A stretch of DNA of 64,000 nucleotides from positions 31,276 through 95,275 of the forward strand of contig JAFDFZ010000012.1 in NCBI GenBank assembly GCA_019309565.1, given 5' to 3'. The notes beneath the pieces were generated by a model. It searched no databases and had not been told where the DNA came from. It saw only the letters and a list, made by a program, of their open reading frames with translations. The translations under genes were made by a program, and so were the position numbers. Position 1 is the first letter of the stretch; each line of letters starts with the position of its first letter. Origin of the DNA: Deltaproteobacteria bacterium. GTDB taxonomy: Bacteria; Desulfobacterota; Desulfobacteria; Desulfobacterales; SURF-15. This document shows, piece after piece, positions 45,404 to 53,602 of this stretch.

Positions 45404-47890
45404 ATGACAGTTCCAGATGCATGTGATCTTTGTGGGCTTTCTGTCCGTTACCGGCAAGTCCGCATGGAAACCACGGACAACACCTTTAAGTTCTGCTGCA
45501 ACGGATGCCGGCAGGTCTTTCAGATGCTGGCATCGGCTTGCGGCACATATGATCCGGCTAGATTTAGAGAAACGGAACTGTTCAAAAAATGCCAGCAGTT
45601 GGGCATTATACCCTGTTCGGAAAACGATTTAAAAGTACAAGCTCAAATCCACCTCCCATATCCATCGGCCGTGGTGACCGGGACAGCATCATCTCAAAAG
45701 CAGTCTGACCCACAGGGAGATGCTCTTGATCTTATCTTGAGAATAGACGGAATGTGGTGTCCGGCATGTGCGTGGGTCATTGAAGCGTCGCTTAAAAAAC
45801 TACCCGGAGTCGTGCATACATCCTGTAACTTCTCAACAGACCGCTTACAATGCCGTTATGATCCAATTAGAACATCTTCCGGGAAAATCACCGAAATAAT
45901 TGAAGGATTGGGGTATCGGGCATTTGCTCCAGAACAGCCTGATGAGACGGCGGAAAAGAAACGAGAGCTCATACGGTTTACCATTTCGGCATCTTTTACC
46001 ATGAACATCATGATGTTCTCTTTTGCCCTCTATTCGGGCTTTTTTACATCCCTGTCCGATAAGACAATCGGCAAACTGGCCTGGCCGGCATTTGCCATGA
46101 CAACCATAGTGTTGTTTTACGGTGGAAAAAGCATCTTTCAAAAGGCGGCACGGGGGGTTGTTTTCCCTGCCTTGGGTATGGAAACCTTGATTGCTGCTGG
46201 ATCCTTATGTGCTTATCTGTACAGTATCTATCGATTATTTCAGGGAAGCGCCCATGTATACTTTGACACTGCCAGCATGCTGATTACGCTTACGCTTTTG
46301 GGAAAGATGCTCGACAGTCGTGCCAAAGACCGCGTACAATCGCAGCTTGGAAACTTTTTTGCGTTAATGCCGAGAAAAGTGAAAATTTGCACCGAAAAAT
46401 ATCCGGAAGGCCGATATGTATCCATAGATCATCTCAAGCAAAATGACACCTTCCTGGTCGAGCAAGGAGAAACCGTTGCGGCAGACGGAATGATTCTAAG
46501 TGGCAGGGGCACTGTTGACGAGTCTTCACTTACCGGCGAAGCAACACCTGTTAAGAAAAATCCCGGAGATCGTATCAAAAGCGGGGTCACCGTCCTTCAT
46601 GGCTGGTTTCGTGTTGAGGCCCAGGGCGTAGGCGAGGCCTCCCTGCTCGGGCAGATGATTCGAATCATAGACAAGGCCCTGGCAGAGCAAACAGAGCTTG
46701 AAGAAAAAACCGATCGGATTCTTCAATGGTTTGTTCCAGGGATCTTTGTTGTAGCGTCCGCCACCGGTGTCGTATGGCTGTTGTTGACGCGATCTGCGGA
46801 AATCGGCATGCTGCGCGCTGTAACGGTTCTGGTAATCTCATGTCCGTGTGCACTTGCTATCGCGATCCCCCTTACCCGTGCGGCTGGTATTTCCATTGCC
46901 GGCAAGCAAGGCATTCTTGTTCGGAATTTTTCAGCTTTCGAGCGGGTAGAAAACGTAAATGCCGTCGTGTTCGATAAAACCGGAACCATGACAAAAGGAA
47001 ACTGGGCATTGCAGGAAATTATCCCGCTTACCCCCTTTCAAAGGAACGAGGTGCTCTCAGCGGCAGCCTGCTTAGAGCAGCATTCGGATCATTACATCTC
47101 AACAGAAATCCGCAGGTATGCTGAAAAACAGGGTGTTGTCATACCCGTCATGAAACGGATCGAAAAAGTGGTTGTTCATGATAATGGAATTTCTGGCCAA
47201 CTGAATCATCAAACAATCAAAATCGGTTCCCGTGATTTTTTGGCGTCTGAAATTACATCCGCTGATCTGTCCGGCATAACCCTTCTTGAAGCAGAGACAT
47301 CCCTCGTATTCATGAGCCTGGGAGGCAGGTTATGTGCGGTATTTGTCTTTGGAGATCAACTTCGAGAAAATGCCGCTAAAACAGTGGCATATTTAAGATC
47401 AAGGGGATTTTTCACCGCACTGGTCTCTGGGGATGGAAAGCGTATCACTCAGAAAATTGGAGAGAGAATCGGTGTTCACCAGGCATTGGGAGGACAACTG
47501 CCCAAAGAGAAAGCAGACTTTATCAAACACTTACAGCAAAAATCCCATCGCGTTGTCATGGTGGGAGACGGCATTAACGATGCGGCAGCGCTTGCTCAGG
47601 CCGAACTGGCCGTTGCAGTTTACTGCCGCAGCCATCTAGACAATGAGGTTGCAGATCTCACATTGATTCGAAGTGATCCGTATCAGATGATCGATTTTCT
47701 GCATTTGGCAAAACAGGTAAACAGAAAGGTTCAACAGAATCTGATCTGTGCCGTTATTTACAACCTTATAAGCATTCCCGTGGCAGTGAGCGGGTTTTTG
47801 ACTCCCTTGATAGCCGTCAGTGCGATGTTTATGAGCAGCTTAACTGTAATCGGCAACACACTTTGGCTGATCAAAAGGTTTACCCCGTAG
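45404..47890 (+). CDS. Heavy-metal-translocating P-type ATPase (CopA/FixI-like)
   Basis: An 828-residue P1B ATPase for Cu(I)-type export or assembly. The N-terminus has a cysteine-rich domain (CDLCG, FCCNGCRQVF) of the type found before CtpA/FixI-like pumps, then a heavy-metal domain with GMWCPACAWVIEASLKKLPG. Membrane metal motif SCPCALAI, phosphorylation site DKTGTMTKGN, ATP-binding AACLEQHSDH (HP-like region), and hinge GDGINDAAALAQA are in the usual order. No ccoNOP genes are nearby. It lies 43 bp after the TPR gene, possibly co-transcribed. Confidence 0.92.
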   Translation: MTVPDACDLCGLSVRYRQVRMETTDNTFKFCCNGCRQVFQMLASACGTYDPARFRETELFKKCQQLGIIPCSENDLKVQAQIHLPYPSAVVTGTASSQKQSDPQGDALDLILRIDGMWCPACAWVIEASLKKLPGVVHTSCNFSTDRLQCRYDPIRTSSGKITEIIEGLGYRAFAPEQPDETAEKKRELIRFTISASFTMNIMMFSFALYSGFFTSLSDKTIGKLAWPAFAMTTIVLFYGGKSIFQKAARGVVFPALGMETLIAAGSLCAYLYSIYRLFQGSAHVYFDTASMLITLTLLGKMLDSRAKDRVQSQLGNFFALMPRKVKICTEKYPEGRYVSIDHLKQNDTFLVEQGETVAADGMILSGRGTVDESSLTGEATPVKKNPGDRIKSGVTVLHGWFRVEAQGVGEASLLGQMIRIIDKALAEQTELEEKTDRILQWFVPGIFVVASATGVVWLLLTRSAEIGMLRAVTVLVISCPCALAIAIPLTRAAGISIAGKQGILVRNFSAFERVENVNAVVFDKTGTMTKGNWALQEIIPLTPFQRNEVLSAAACLEQHSDHYISTEIRRYAEKQGVVIPVMKRIEKVVVHDNGISGQLNHQTIKIGSRDFLASEITSADLSGITLLEAETSLVFMSLGGRLCAVFVFGDQLRENAAKTVAYLRSRGFFTALVSGDGKRITQKIGERIGVHQALGGQLPKEKADFIKHLQQKSHRVVMVGDGINDAAALAQAELAVAVYCRSHLDNEVADLTLIRSDPYQMIDFLHLAKQVNRKVQQNLICAVIYNLISIPVAVSGFLTPLIAVSAMFMSSLTVIGNTLWLIKRFTP

Positions 47891-48344
47891 TTGCATAAAT
47901 TGCATAGTAGAATTGACATTTTGTCCTTTAAGAAACGGCATTTGTCTTGGCGTCCATGGATTTTCTTATATCCACAATTAGCGAAGATAAAGAAATCCTA
48001 TAGCAAAATGGCCCGCATGCACTATTTATAAACAGCTGACGACTGCACCATTTGAGTGGCTTTCCAACAACGGGGTTTAAGTAAAGTTAAGATTACTTTA
48101 AAACTCTTCTTGATCGAAAGCAATTTAATGGTTATCATTTAAACGCATATACGGAAACAATTCATTCTGACGTGCGATAACGCAGCTTCAAATTAGAGTT
48201 TTAGGCTCCTTCTTCCGTGTTAACCTTTTTGTGAGTATTTCCCTGGCCGTTACGGCGATGCAGGAGGTGCATCAACTGTCGCGGGTGTCTCTGAGACAGG
48301 GTATTCCTTTATTAACAATATCATAGCTTCATTGGGGTATGACA
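47891..48344. other. 454-bp gap before the first PrkA/YeaH/SpoVR cassette
   Basis: No gene is supported. I checked every GG for a GG-N10-GC sigma-54 pair and found none. A 13-bp palindrome TGTCTCTGAGACA at 48286-48298 sits 46 bp before the ATG and could be an operator or small hairpin. The ribosome site GGGGT precedes the ATG at 48345. Confidence 0.5.
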
Positions 48345-50453
48345 ATGGAACATGCAACTATTTCTTCTCATCAAATGAATCTGGCATACAAAAAAGCGAT
48401 CGCAGACGGCAACGATCTTCACTACCATCTCAGCGAGGTCAAGGATGGTCGTCGCCGATTTGAAAATGCGTTTCAGTCCGTTGCCAGAATGATACTGGAG
48501 GGCGACATTCAAAAGGTAGTAGTAAATGGTAAAACAACCTATGATTTTAGGATATTCCGAACAGGAAAAAAACATGTCATCGGAATGTACGATGAAATCA
48601 ACAGCTTTGTCTCCTTTGTGAAAGATGCGGCCGAAGGAGGATCTTCAAAGGAAATGGCTTTTGTACTGGTGGGAGAGCCCGGAAACGGTAAGACCTACTT
48701 TGTGGAATACCTATGCGCAAAGTACCGGGAGTTCCTGGCAAAAGACATCAACCGGAAATATACTTTCAGATTCCGGAATATCGACAGGCTTGGAAGCTAC
48801 GGCAGAATCCAGCATATCGAGTCTCAGACCTATGAAGATCCGATGATTCTGGCCATGAACCTATTTGAAGACCCTGAGGCAAACAAAGCCTATCTTGCCA
48901 GAGAAATTGGATTTGCGGAGAAAGAAATTGAAAGATTTTATGAAAATTACCGTCCTCTCGGAGCTTGCAGCGGATACATATGGAACGATATCCGCCTCTA
49001 CGCGGGAGGAGATATCAATGAAATGTTGAATTTTATCGAAATCATACCGGTGCCGCTGATTGAAAGCCTTGGTACGATTACGGGCAAATATCCGGCAAAA
49101 GATAAGATTACCTCATCTGCCGTAGACCTTCTAGGAGAGGAATCGATCCAGCGGCTGTTGCACATAACAGACACCAATAACCCGTACCGCTTCGATTTGA
49201 GACGAGGCGCGCTGGCGAGAGTCGCAGGGGGAGGCATTCATTTCAGTGACGAAATCTTCAAAAACAAGAAAGACCTGGTTCAGGTCTACCTTGGTGTTAT
49301 CCAGAACCGTGTGATCGAAATCGATGGCTTTAAGTGGCCAATCGACACGCTGATCCTCGCCACCAGCAACAATTCCGAGTTCCACCGGTTTTTGGCCGAA
49401 AAAGAAGAGGCCCCCATCGTGGATCGATGTCGAATCTGCTATGTATCTCACAACACGAATTACAAACTCCAAAAGGAGCTTACCGCCTACGCCATTGGCA
49501 CTGAAAAGCGAACCACTCTGTCTCGGGAATATCTGCATCAGGATCCCAATCTCAATTACGCCGCTTCCGTTGCTGTGGTGCTTACCCGGCTTCCTAGGTC
49601 TGAAAAACTTACACCCGTTGAAACCATGAAGCTTGCCGCCGGAGAGGTGGCAGGAGAGAAGAGTATAAAGACTCTGGCTGAAGTTATAGACATGTTAAAC
49701 CAAGATCCTGAAATCATCAACCGTTTTGGCCAAAAGGGCCTGGGCCAGCGAAACCTTGGCAGAGCCATTCAGTTGTTGATTGAAAGCTCAGAAACCAATG
49801 AAGGCCAGTGCATGTTTGCATACGACATATTCAAGGCCATTGAACGAATCATACTGGACTATGTCACCGAGGCCAACGACAGAATCAAATATCTTGAAGA
49901 TCTGAAGACGGCTAAAGGCCTGTATCGGGAGCGGGTAATGACCGAAATGTTCAATGCATACATGGATGAACCGCTGGCCATCCGAAAAGACGTGCTCAAT
50001 TACGTGAACATGATCATCGGCATCGATGCTGAAAATTTAGGTCCGGACAAAATGTGGAAATATAAAGACCCACAGACAGCAGAGCTTAAGGCGATCAAGA
50101 TCGATGAAAGGTATATCAAAAGCGTTGAGGAAAGACTGGGGCTTAAAACAGAAGAACAGCGAGAGACCTTCAGAACTTCCATACGAAAGATATACGGCCA
50201 GAAGATTTCCATTAACCCCAACTATGATTTCATGGACAACCTGGAGTTGGTAAAGGCTGTAACCGATGTTCGGCTTAAATCAGACATCGCAGGGGCCGGC
50301 AGCCTGATCGGAGCGCTTGCCAATCGAACTAACGAAGAAAATCAGAAGTTATATGATCGCATGATTCATACAATGTTGACCAAACTTCATTATTGCAAAA
50401 CATGTGCCCAGAAAACAATCGAATATTTCTGCACACAGGAAGATGAACAATAA
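48345..50453 (+). CDS. PrkA-like AAA+ protein 1, cassette A
   Basis: A 702-residue AAA+ protein of the PrkA (YeaG) type, a serine-protein-kinase family. Walker A is GEPGNGKT (residues 110-117). The core has GGGIHFSDEIFKNKKDLVQV, LILATSNNSEFHRFLAEKEE and APIVDRCRICYVSH, equivalent to the PrkA sensor and NEA-like blocks. It lacks the CPMHEEP-type insert of canonical PrkA and ends in a Cys-rich tail (LHYCKTCAQKTIEYFC). I take the second ATG (48345), as GGGGTATGACA gives better spacing than the ATG at 48339. It is cassette gene 1, 71 bp before the VWA gene. Confidence 0.85.
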   Translation: MEHATISSHQMNLAYKKAIADGNDLHYHLSEVKDGRRRFENAFQSVARMILEGDIQKVVVNGKTTYDFRIFRTGKKHVIGMYDEINSFVSFVKDAAEGGSSKEMAFVLVGEPGNGKTYFVEYLCAKYREFLAKDINRKYTFRFRNIDRLGSYGRIQHIESQTYEDPMILAMNLFEDPEANKAYLAREIGFAEKEIERFYENYRPLGACSGYIWNDIRLYAGGDINEMLNFIEIIPVPLIESLGTITGKYPAKDKITSSAVDLLGEESIQRLLHITDTNNPYRFDLRRGALARVAGGGIHFSDEIFKNKKDLVQVYLGVIQNRVIEIDGFKWPIDTLILATSNNSEFHRFLAEKEEAPIVDRCRICYVSHNTNYKLQKELTAYAIGTEKRTTLSREYLHQDPNLNYAASVAVVLTRLPRSEKLTPVETMKLAAGEVAGEKSIKTLAEVIDMLNQDPEIINRFGQKGLGQRNLGRAIQLLIESSETNEGQCMFAYDIFKAIERIILDYVTEANDRIKYLEDLKTAKGLYRERVMTEMFNAYMDEPLAIRKDVLNYVNMIIGIDAENLGPDKMWKYKDPQTAELKAIKIDERYIKSVEERLGLKTEEQRETFRTSIRKIYGQKISINPNYDFMDNLELVKAVTDVRLKSDIAGAGSLIGALANRTNEENQKLYDRMIHTMLTKLHYCKTCAQKTIEYFCTQEDEQ

Positions 50454-50524
50454 ACCCGGTAGTTGAAATGAGATGAATGCACACCGATTGGAAACACACT
50501 GCAAACGGCAAGAAGGTGAACTGC

Positions 50525-51862
50525 ATGTCTGAGCTGTGGAAAGGTTTGCTGTTTGAATTGCGTCACGAAGACTCTAAAGTCAGCGTCGAATCACAGGGTG
50601 ATTCGGGCTTTAAAGCAGGTTTTAACCCATCTGGAGATATCTATTTTCCCAGTGACCTTAAAGTCTTACATGGAATTACTGCGCCTGAAACCACCTATCA
50701 CAGCCGCTTAAGCTCTATCGATGAACTGCTGGAAAGAGACAATCAACGGGAAAAAGACGGATTTCCAAGAAAAATCAGAGTCGGTCGGCTGATCAAACCG
50801 GGCAAAGATTCCAAAGACAAGGTGGTGATAATTCCTACCACAGTAGAGGAAAAATTTATCCACGATACGGTTCTACCCTCTTCGGAGGCCGAGGACGCAA
50901 CAGGTGGAAGAGGAGATGGACAGCAGGGAGATGTTATCGGAGAGCAGCCTGTTCGGGATCCAACGGCCTCGGGTTCAAGTACCTCAGGTGAAGGGGAAGG
51001 CGGTGTTCACGAACTGGAGTCCAGAGCTTACGATGTGGGTAGAATTATTACCGAAAAATTCAGGCTCCCCAACCTTAAGGATAAGGGTAAGAAAAGATCT
51101 CTTACTCAATACACCTACGATCTAACCGATCGGCATCGGGGAACGGGTCAATTTCTCGATAAGAAGGCAACTTTAAAAAAAATAGTGATAACCAACCTAC
51201 ACCTTGGAAACATTCCGGAAATAGATGCCATCGACCCGACGCGATTCTTGATTTCTCCCGCTGATATGGTCTTCAGGGTCTTGTCTCCTGAGAAAGATTA
51301 TGAATCCCAGGCGATGGTCTTTTTCTTAAGAGATTATTCGGGTTCCATGGCAGGCAATGCTACCTCCCTTGTTGTTGCTCAGCACGTGCTTATTTACAGT
51401 TGGCTGCTTTATCAATACAGTCGTCAGGTTGAAACCCGATTTATTCTTCATGATACGGATGCCACCGAGGTTCCTGACTTCTATACCTACTACAATTCGA
51501 AGGTCGCCGGCGGCACCAAGGTGGCCTCGGCATACCGGCTTGTCAACAAGATAATATCAGAGGAAAACATCGCTCGGGATTATAATATTTACATCTTTCA
51601 CGGCACCGATGGAGATGATTGGGACAGGAATGGACAGGAGGCGTTGCCGGAACTTAAGCGGATGCTTACCGTGGCTAACCGAATCGGGATTACGATAGCA
51701 AGACATATAGGCGAACAGGGTTACAGGAGCGAAGTAGAAAATTACCTTGAAAAATCGGGCCTGTTGTCCGAAAAACCACGATTGATTCGAATGGATGTGC
51801 TTCAGGAAGATGCCGATGAGGTAAGGCTTATAGATGGAATCAAGAAACTTATCTCGGAGTAA
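50525..51862 (+). CDS. DUF444/YeaH-family VWA-domain protein, cassette A
   Basis: YeaH/YhbH relatives pair with PrkA kinases. The 445-residue product has the family block SSIDELLERDNQREKDGFPR, a Gly/Ser/Glu-rich linker near residues 120-150, and a von Willebrand A domain. Its MIDAS site is intact: DYSGS (D270, S272, S274), Thr331 in GGTKVASA and Asp362 in HGTDGDD. Mg-dependent protein binding is expected. The start ATG at 50525 is preceded by AAGGTG and gives a 71-bp gap from PrkA, matching 72 bp in cassette B; an ATG at 50477 is the alternative. The end abuts the SpoVR gene. Confidence 0.85.
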   Translation: MSELWKGLLFELRHEDSKVSVESQGDSGFKAGFNPSGDIYFPSDLKVLHGITAPETTYHSRLSSIDELLERDNQREKDGFPRKIRVGRLIKPGKDSKDKVVIIPTTVEEKFIHDTVLPSSEAEDATGGRGDGQQGDVIGEQPVRDPTASGSSTSGEGEGGVHELESRAYDVGRIITEKFRLPNLKDKGKKRSLTQYTYDLTDRHRGTGQFLDKKATLKKIVITNLHLGNIPEIDAIDPTRFLISPADMVFRVLSPEKDYESQAMVFFLRDYSGSMAGNATSLVVAQHVLIYSWLLYQYSRQVETRFILHDTDATEVPDFYTYYNSKVAGGTKVASAYRLVNKIISEENIARDYNIYIFHGTDGDDWDRNGQEALPELKRMLTVANRIGITIARHIGEQGYRSEVENYLEKSGLLSEKPRLIRMDVLQEDADEVRLIDGIKKLISE

Positions 51863-51864
51863 TG

Positions 51865-53508
51865 ATGCAGCTGATTGATCAACATACCAAAAAGATTATG
51901 GAAGGCTGCAAAGAGAGGGCGAAAGATGCCGGGCTTCGGTTTCATCATGAAACACTGGAATATGTGGTTTCCAACAGGGATCTGCTGGAGCTTGCACCCA
52001 AGATGATGATCCCCACTCTGTACGACTACTGGATTCAGGACGTAGAGGTGTTAAAAGAAAAGGGCAGATACGAACTTTATCCCGCCAACCCTTATGAAAC
52101 CGTTATCAATACGCGGCCGGCCATTTCTTTTTATAACGACAACAATCCGGACTGGCTGAACGTAATGATATTCTACCATGTGCTGGCACACATTGATTTT
52201 TTCCAGAACAATCTGTTTTTCCGACACACCTGGGACGATGATTTTACAGGCCGAGCGCTTTCCGATAAACGTTTGATAGCAAAGCTTCGATCGGAAAAGG
52301 GCAGATGGGTGGATTATGTAATTGAATTTGCGCGCAGCATAGACAACCTTGTTGGATACCATGATGAACTGTCACGGCTTGATCGTCCCGCCAAGACGCA
52401 AATGTCCAAAAAAGTGGATTTTTATTTCGACATATTTCTTCAATCCCATAAAAAAGCATCCTTCAGCGAATATATGAAGGAAATCGATCGTTATAACGAC
52501 TCCATCCGCGAAAACAAACTGCTTGGGGAGGAGGCCTTTTTTTATGAGGTTGTGAAGAAGCACCCGGAATTTGAGGCTGTTTATAAAAAAAGCCTCAGCC
52601 AGACACCCGGCAGACGGCAGGACCTGATGGAGTATCTGATGGAGCATTCGCATTTTTTGAACCGGGAAGAAAACAAATGGATGAAATCGGTCATACAGGT
52701 GGTTCGCAATACATCGTTGTTTTTTCAGCCTCAGATACGCACAAAAATCATGAATGAAGGCTGGGCCAGTTTCTGGCACGAAACGCTGTTTCTTGAAGAC
52801 GACCGAATCAGTGGACACGAAGTGGATTTTGCACGTGTAAACGCCGGCGTGACCTCATTGCCGAAAATCGGGTTAAATCCTTATGCACTTGGGATGCTGT
52901 TGTTTAACCATATTGAAGAAGCATCCAATAAAGGCAGATACTCCTTTGAATTTCTTAGGCTAACCGATGTGCAATCTCGAGATCGATATGATACAGGGAC
53001 CGGGGCGGGAAGGCAATTCATCTTTAAGGTGCGAGAGCACTTCTGTGACTTTACTTTCATCAATGCGTTTCTCAACCAGGATTTTGTAAACCGCAACAAC
53101 CTGTTTGTGGCAGGAAGGCGTCTTAATCAGAACAAGATGGTGTGGGAGTATTTTATTAAAAGCCGAAGAGCAGAAGATTATCGCGAAATGATGCTGGACG
53201 TGCTGTATCACCCGCCGCACATTGAGCTGATCCCGGCAAAAAGCAACGACCACACACTGTATCTGTACCACCATTTTGAAGGAAAACCGCTTGTAAGAGA
53301 ATTTATTCCCAACACTATGATCGGGATCGAGTATCTATGGGGAGGGCCCGTTAAACTGGAAACCAGTGAGATAGCCGACTCGGTGCCATCAAGGCTGGAT
53401 AGAATACCAGGCGGCACCGAGCATAGCCTGGAAAAACCCGAGGTTAAATGGCAGCGGGTCCTTTACACGGTGAAAGACCGCAAATTGACCAGAGAACTCA
53501 TTAAATAG
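51865..53508 (+). CDS. SpoVR/YcgB-family protein, cassette A
   Basis: SpoVR (B. subtilis cortex formation) and YcgB (E. coli) are of unknown biochemical function and usually occur with PrkA and YeaH. The 547-residue protein has HVLAHIDFFQNN (His105, His109, Asp111) and NEGWASFWHE (297-306), the two most conserved family blocks, which look like metal ligands. The start is the second of two adjacent ATGs, with GGAG at proper distance; the first would overlap the VWA stop. It is 94 bp ahead of the second PrkA gene. Confidence 0.86.
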   Translation: MQLIDQHTKKIMEGCKERAKDAGLRFHHETLEYVVSNRDLLELAPKMMIPTLYDYWIQDVEVLKEKGRYELYPANPYETVINTRPAISFYNDNNPDWLNVMIFYHVLAHIDFFQNNLFFRHTWDDDFTGRALSDKRLIAKLRSEKGRWVDYVIEFARSIDNLVGYHDELSRLDRPAKTQMSKKVDFYFDIFLQSHKKASFSEYMKEIDRYNDSIRENKLLGEEAFFYEVVKKHPEFEAVYKKSLSQTPGRRQDLMEYLMEHSHFLNREENKWMKSVIQVVRNTSLFFQPQIRTKIMNEGWASFWHETLFLEDDRISGHEVDFARVNAGVTSLPKIGLNPYALGMLLFNHIEEASNKGRYSFEFLRLTDVQSRDRYDTGTGAGRQFIFKVREHFCDFTFINAFLNQDFVNRNNLFVAGRRLNQNKMVWEYFIKSRRAEDYREMMLDVLYHPPHIELIPAKSNDHTLYLYHHFEGKPLVREFIPNTMIGIEYLWGGPVKLETSEIADSVPSRLDRIPGGTEHSLEKPEVKWQRVLYTVKDRKLTRELIK

Positions 53509-53602
53509 CTCACTTAACGCCTTAGAGATTACCTTCGGTTTTTTTTAGCCGGCAGTTCTCGATGAAAGAAAGCTATGTGCCGGTTTATGGAGGTTTGGCC
53601 GT

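Noticed and set aside
47891..48344. Sigma-54 promoter for cassette A
   Set aside because: No GG-N10-GC pair in the gap; also no convincing -35/-10 pair (TTGACA at about 47913 lacks a usable -10).
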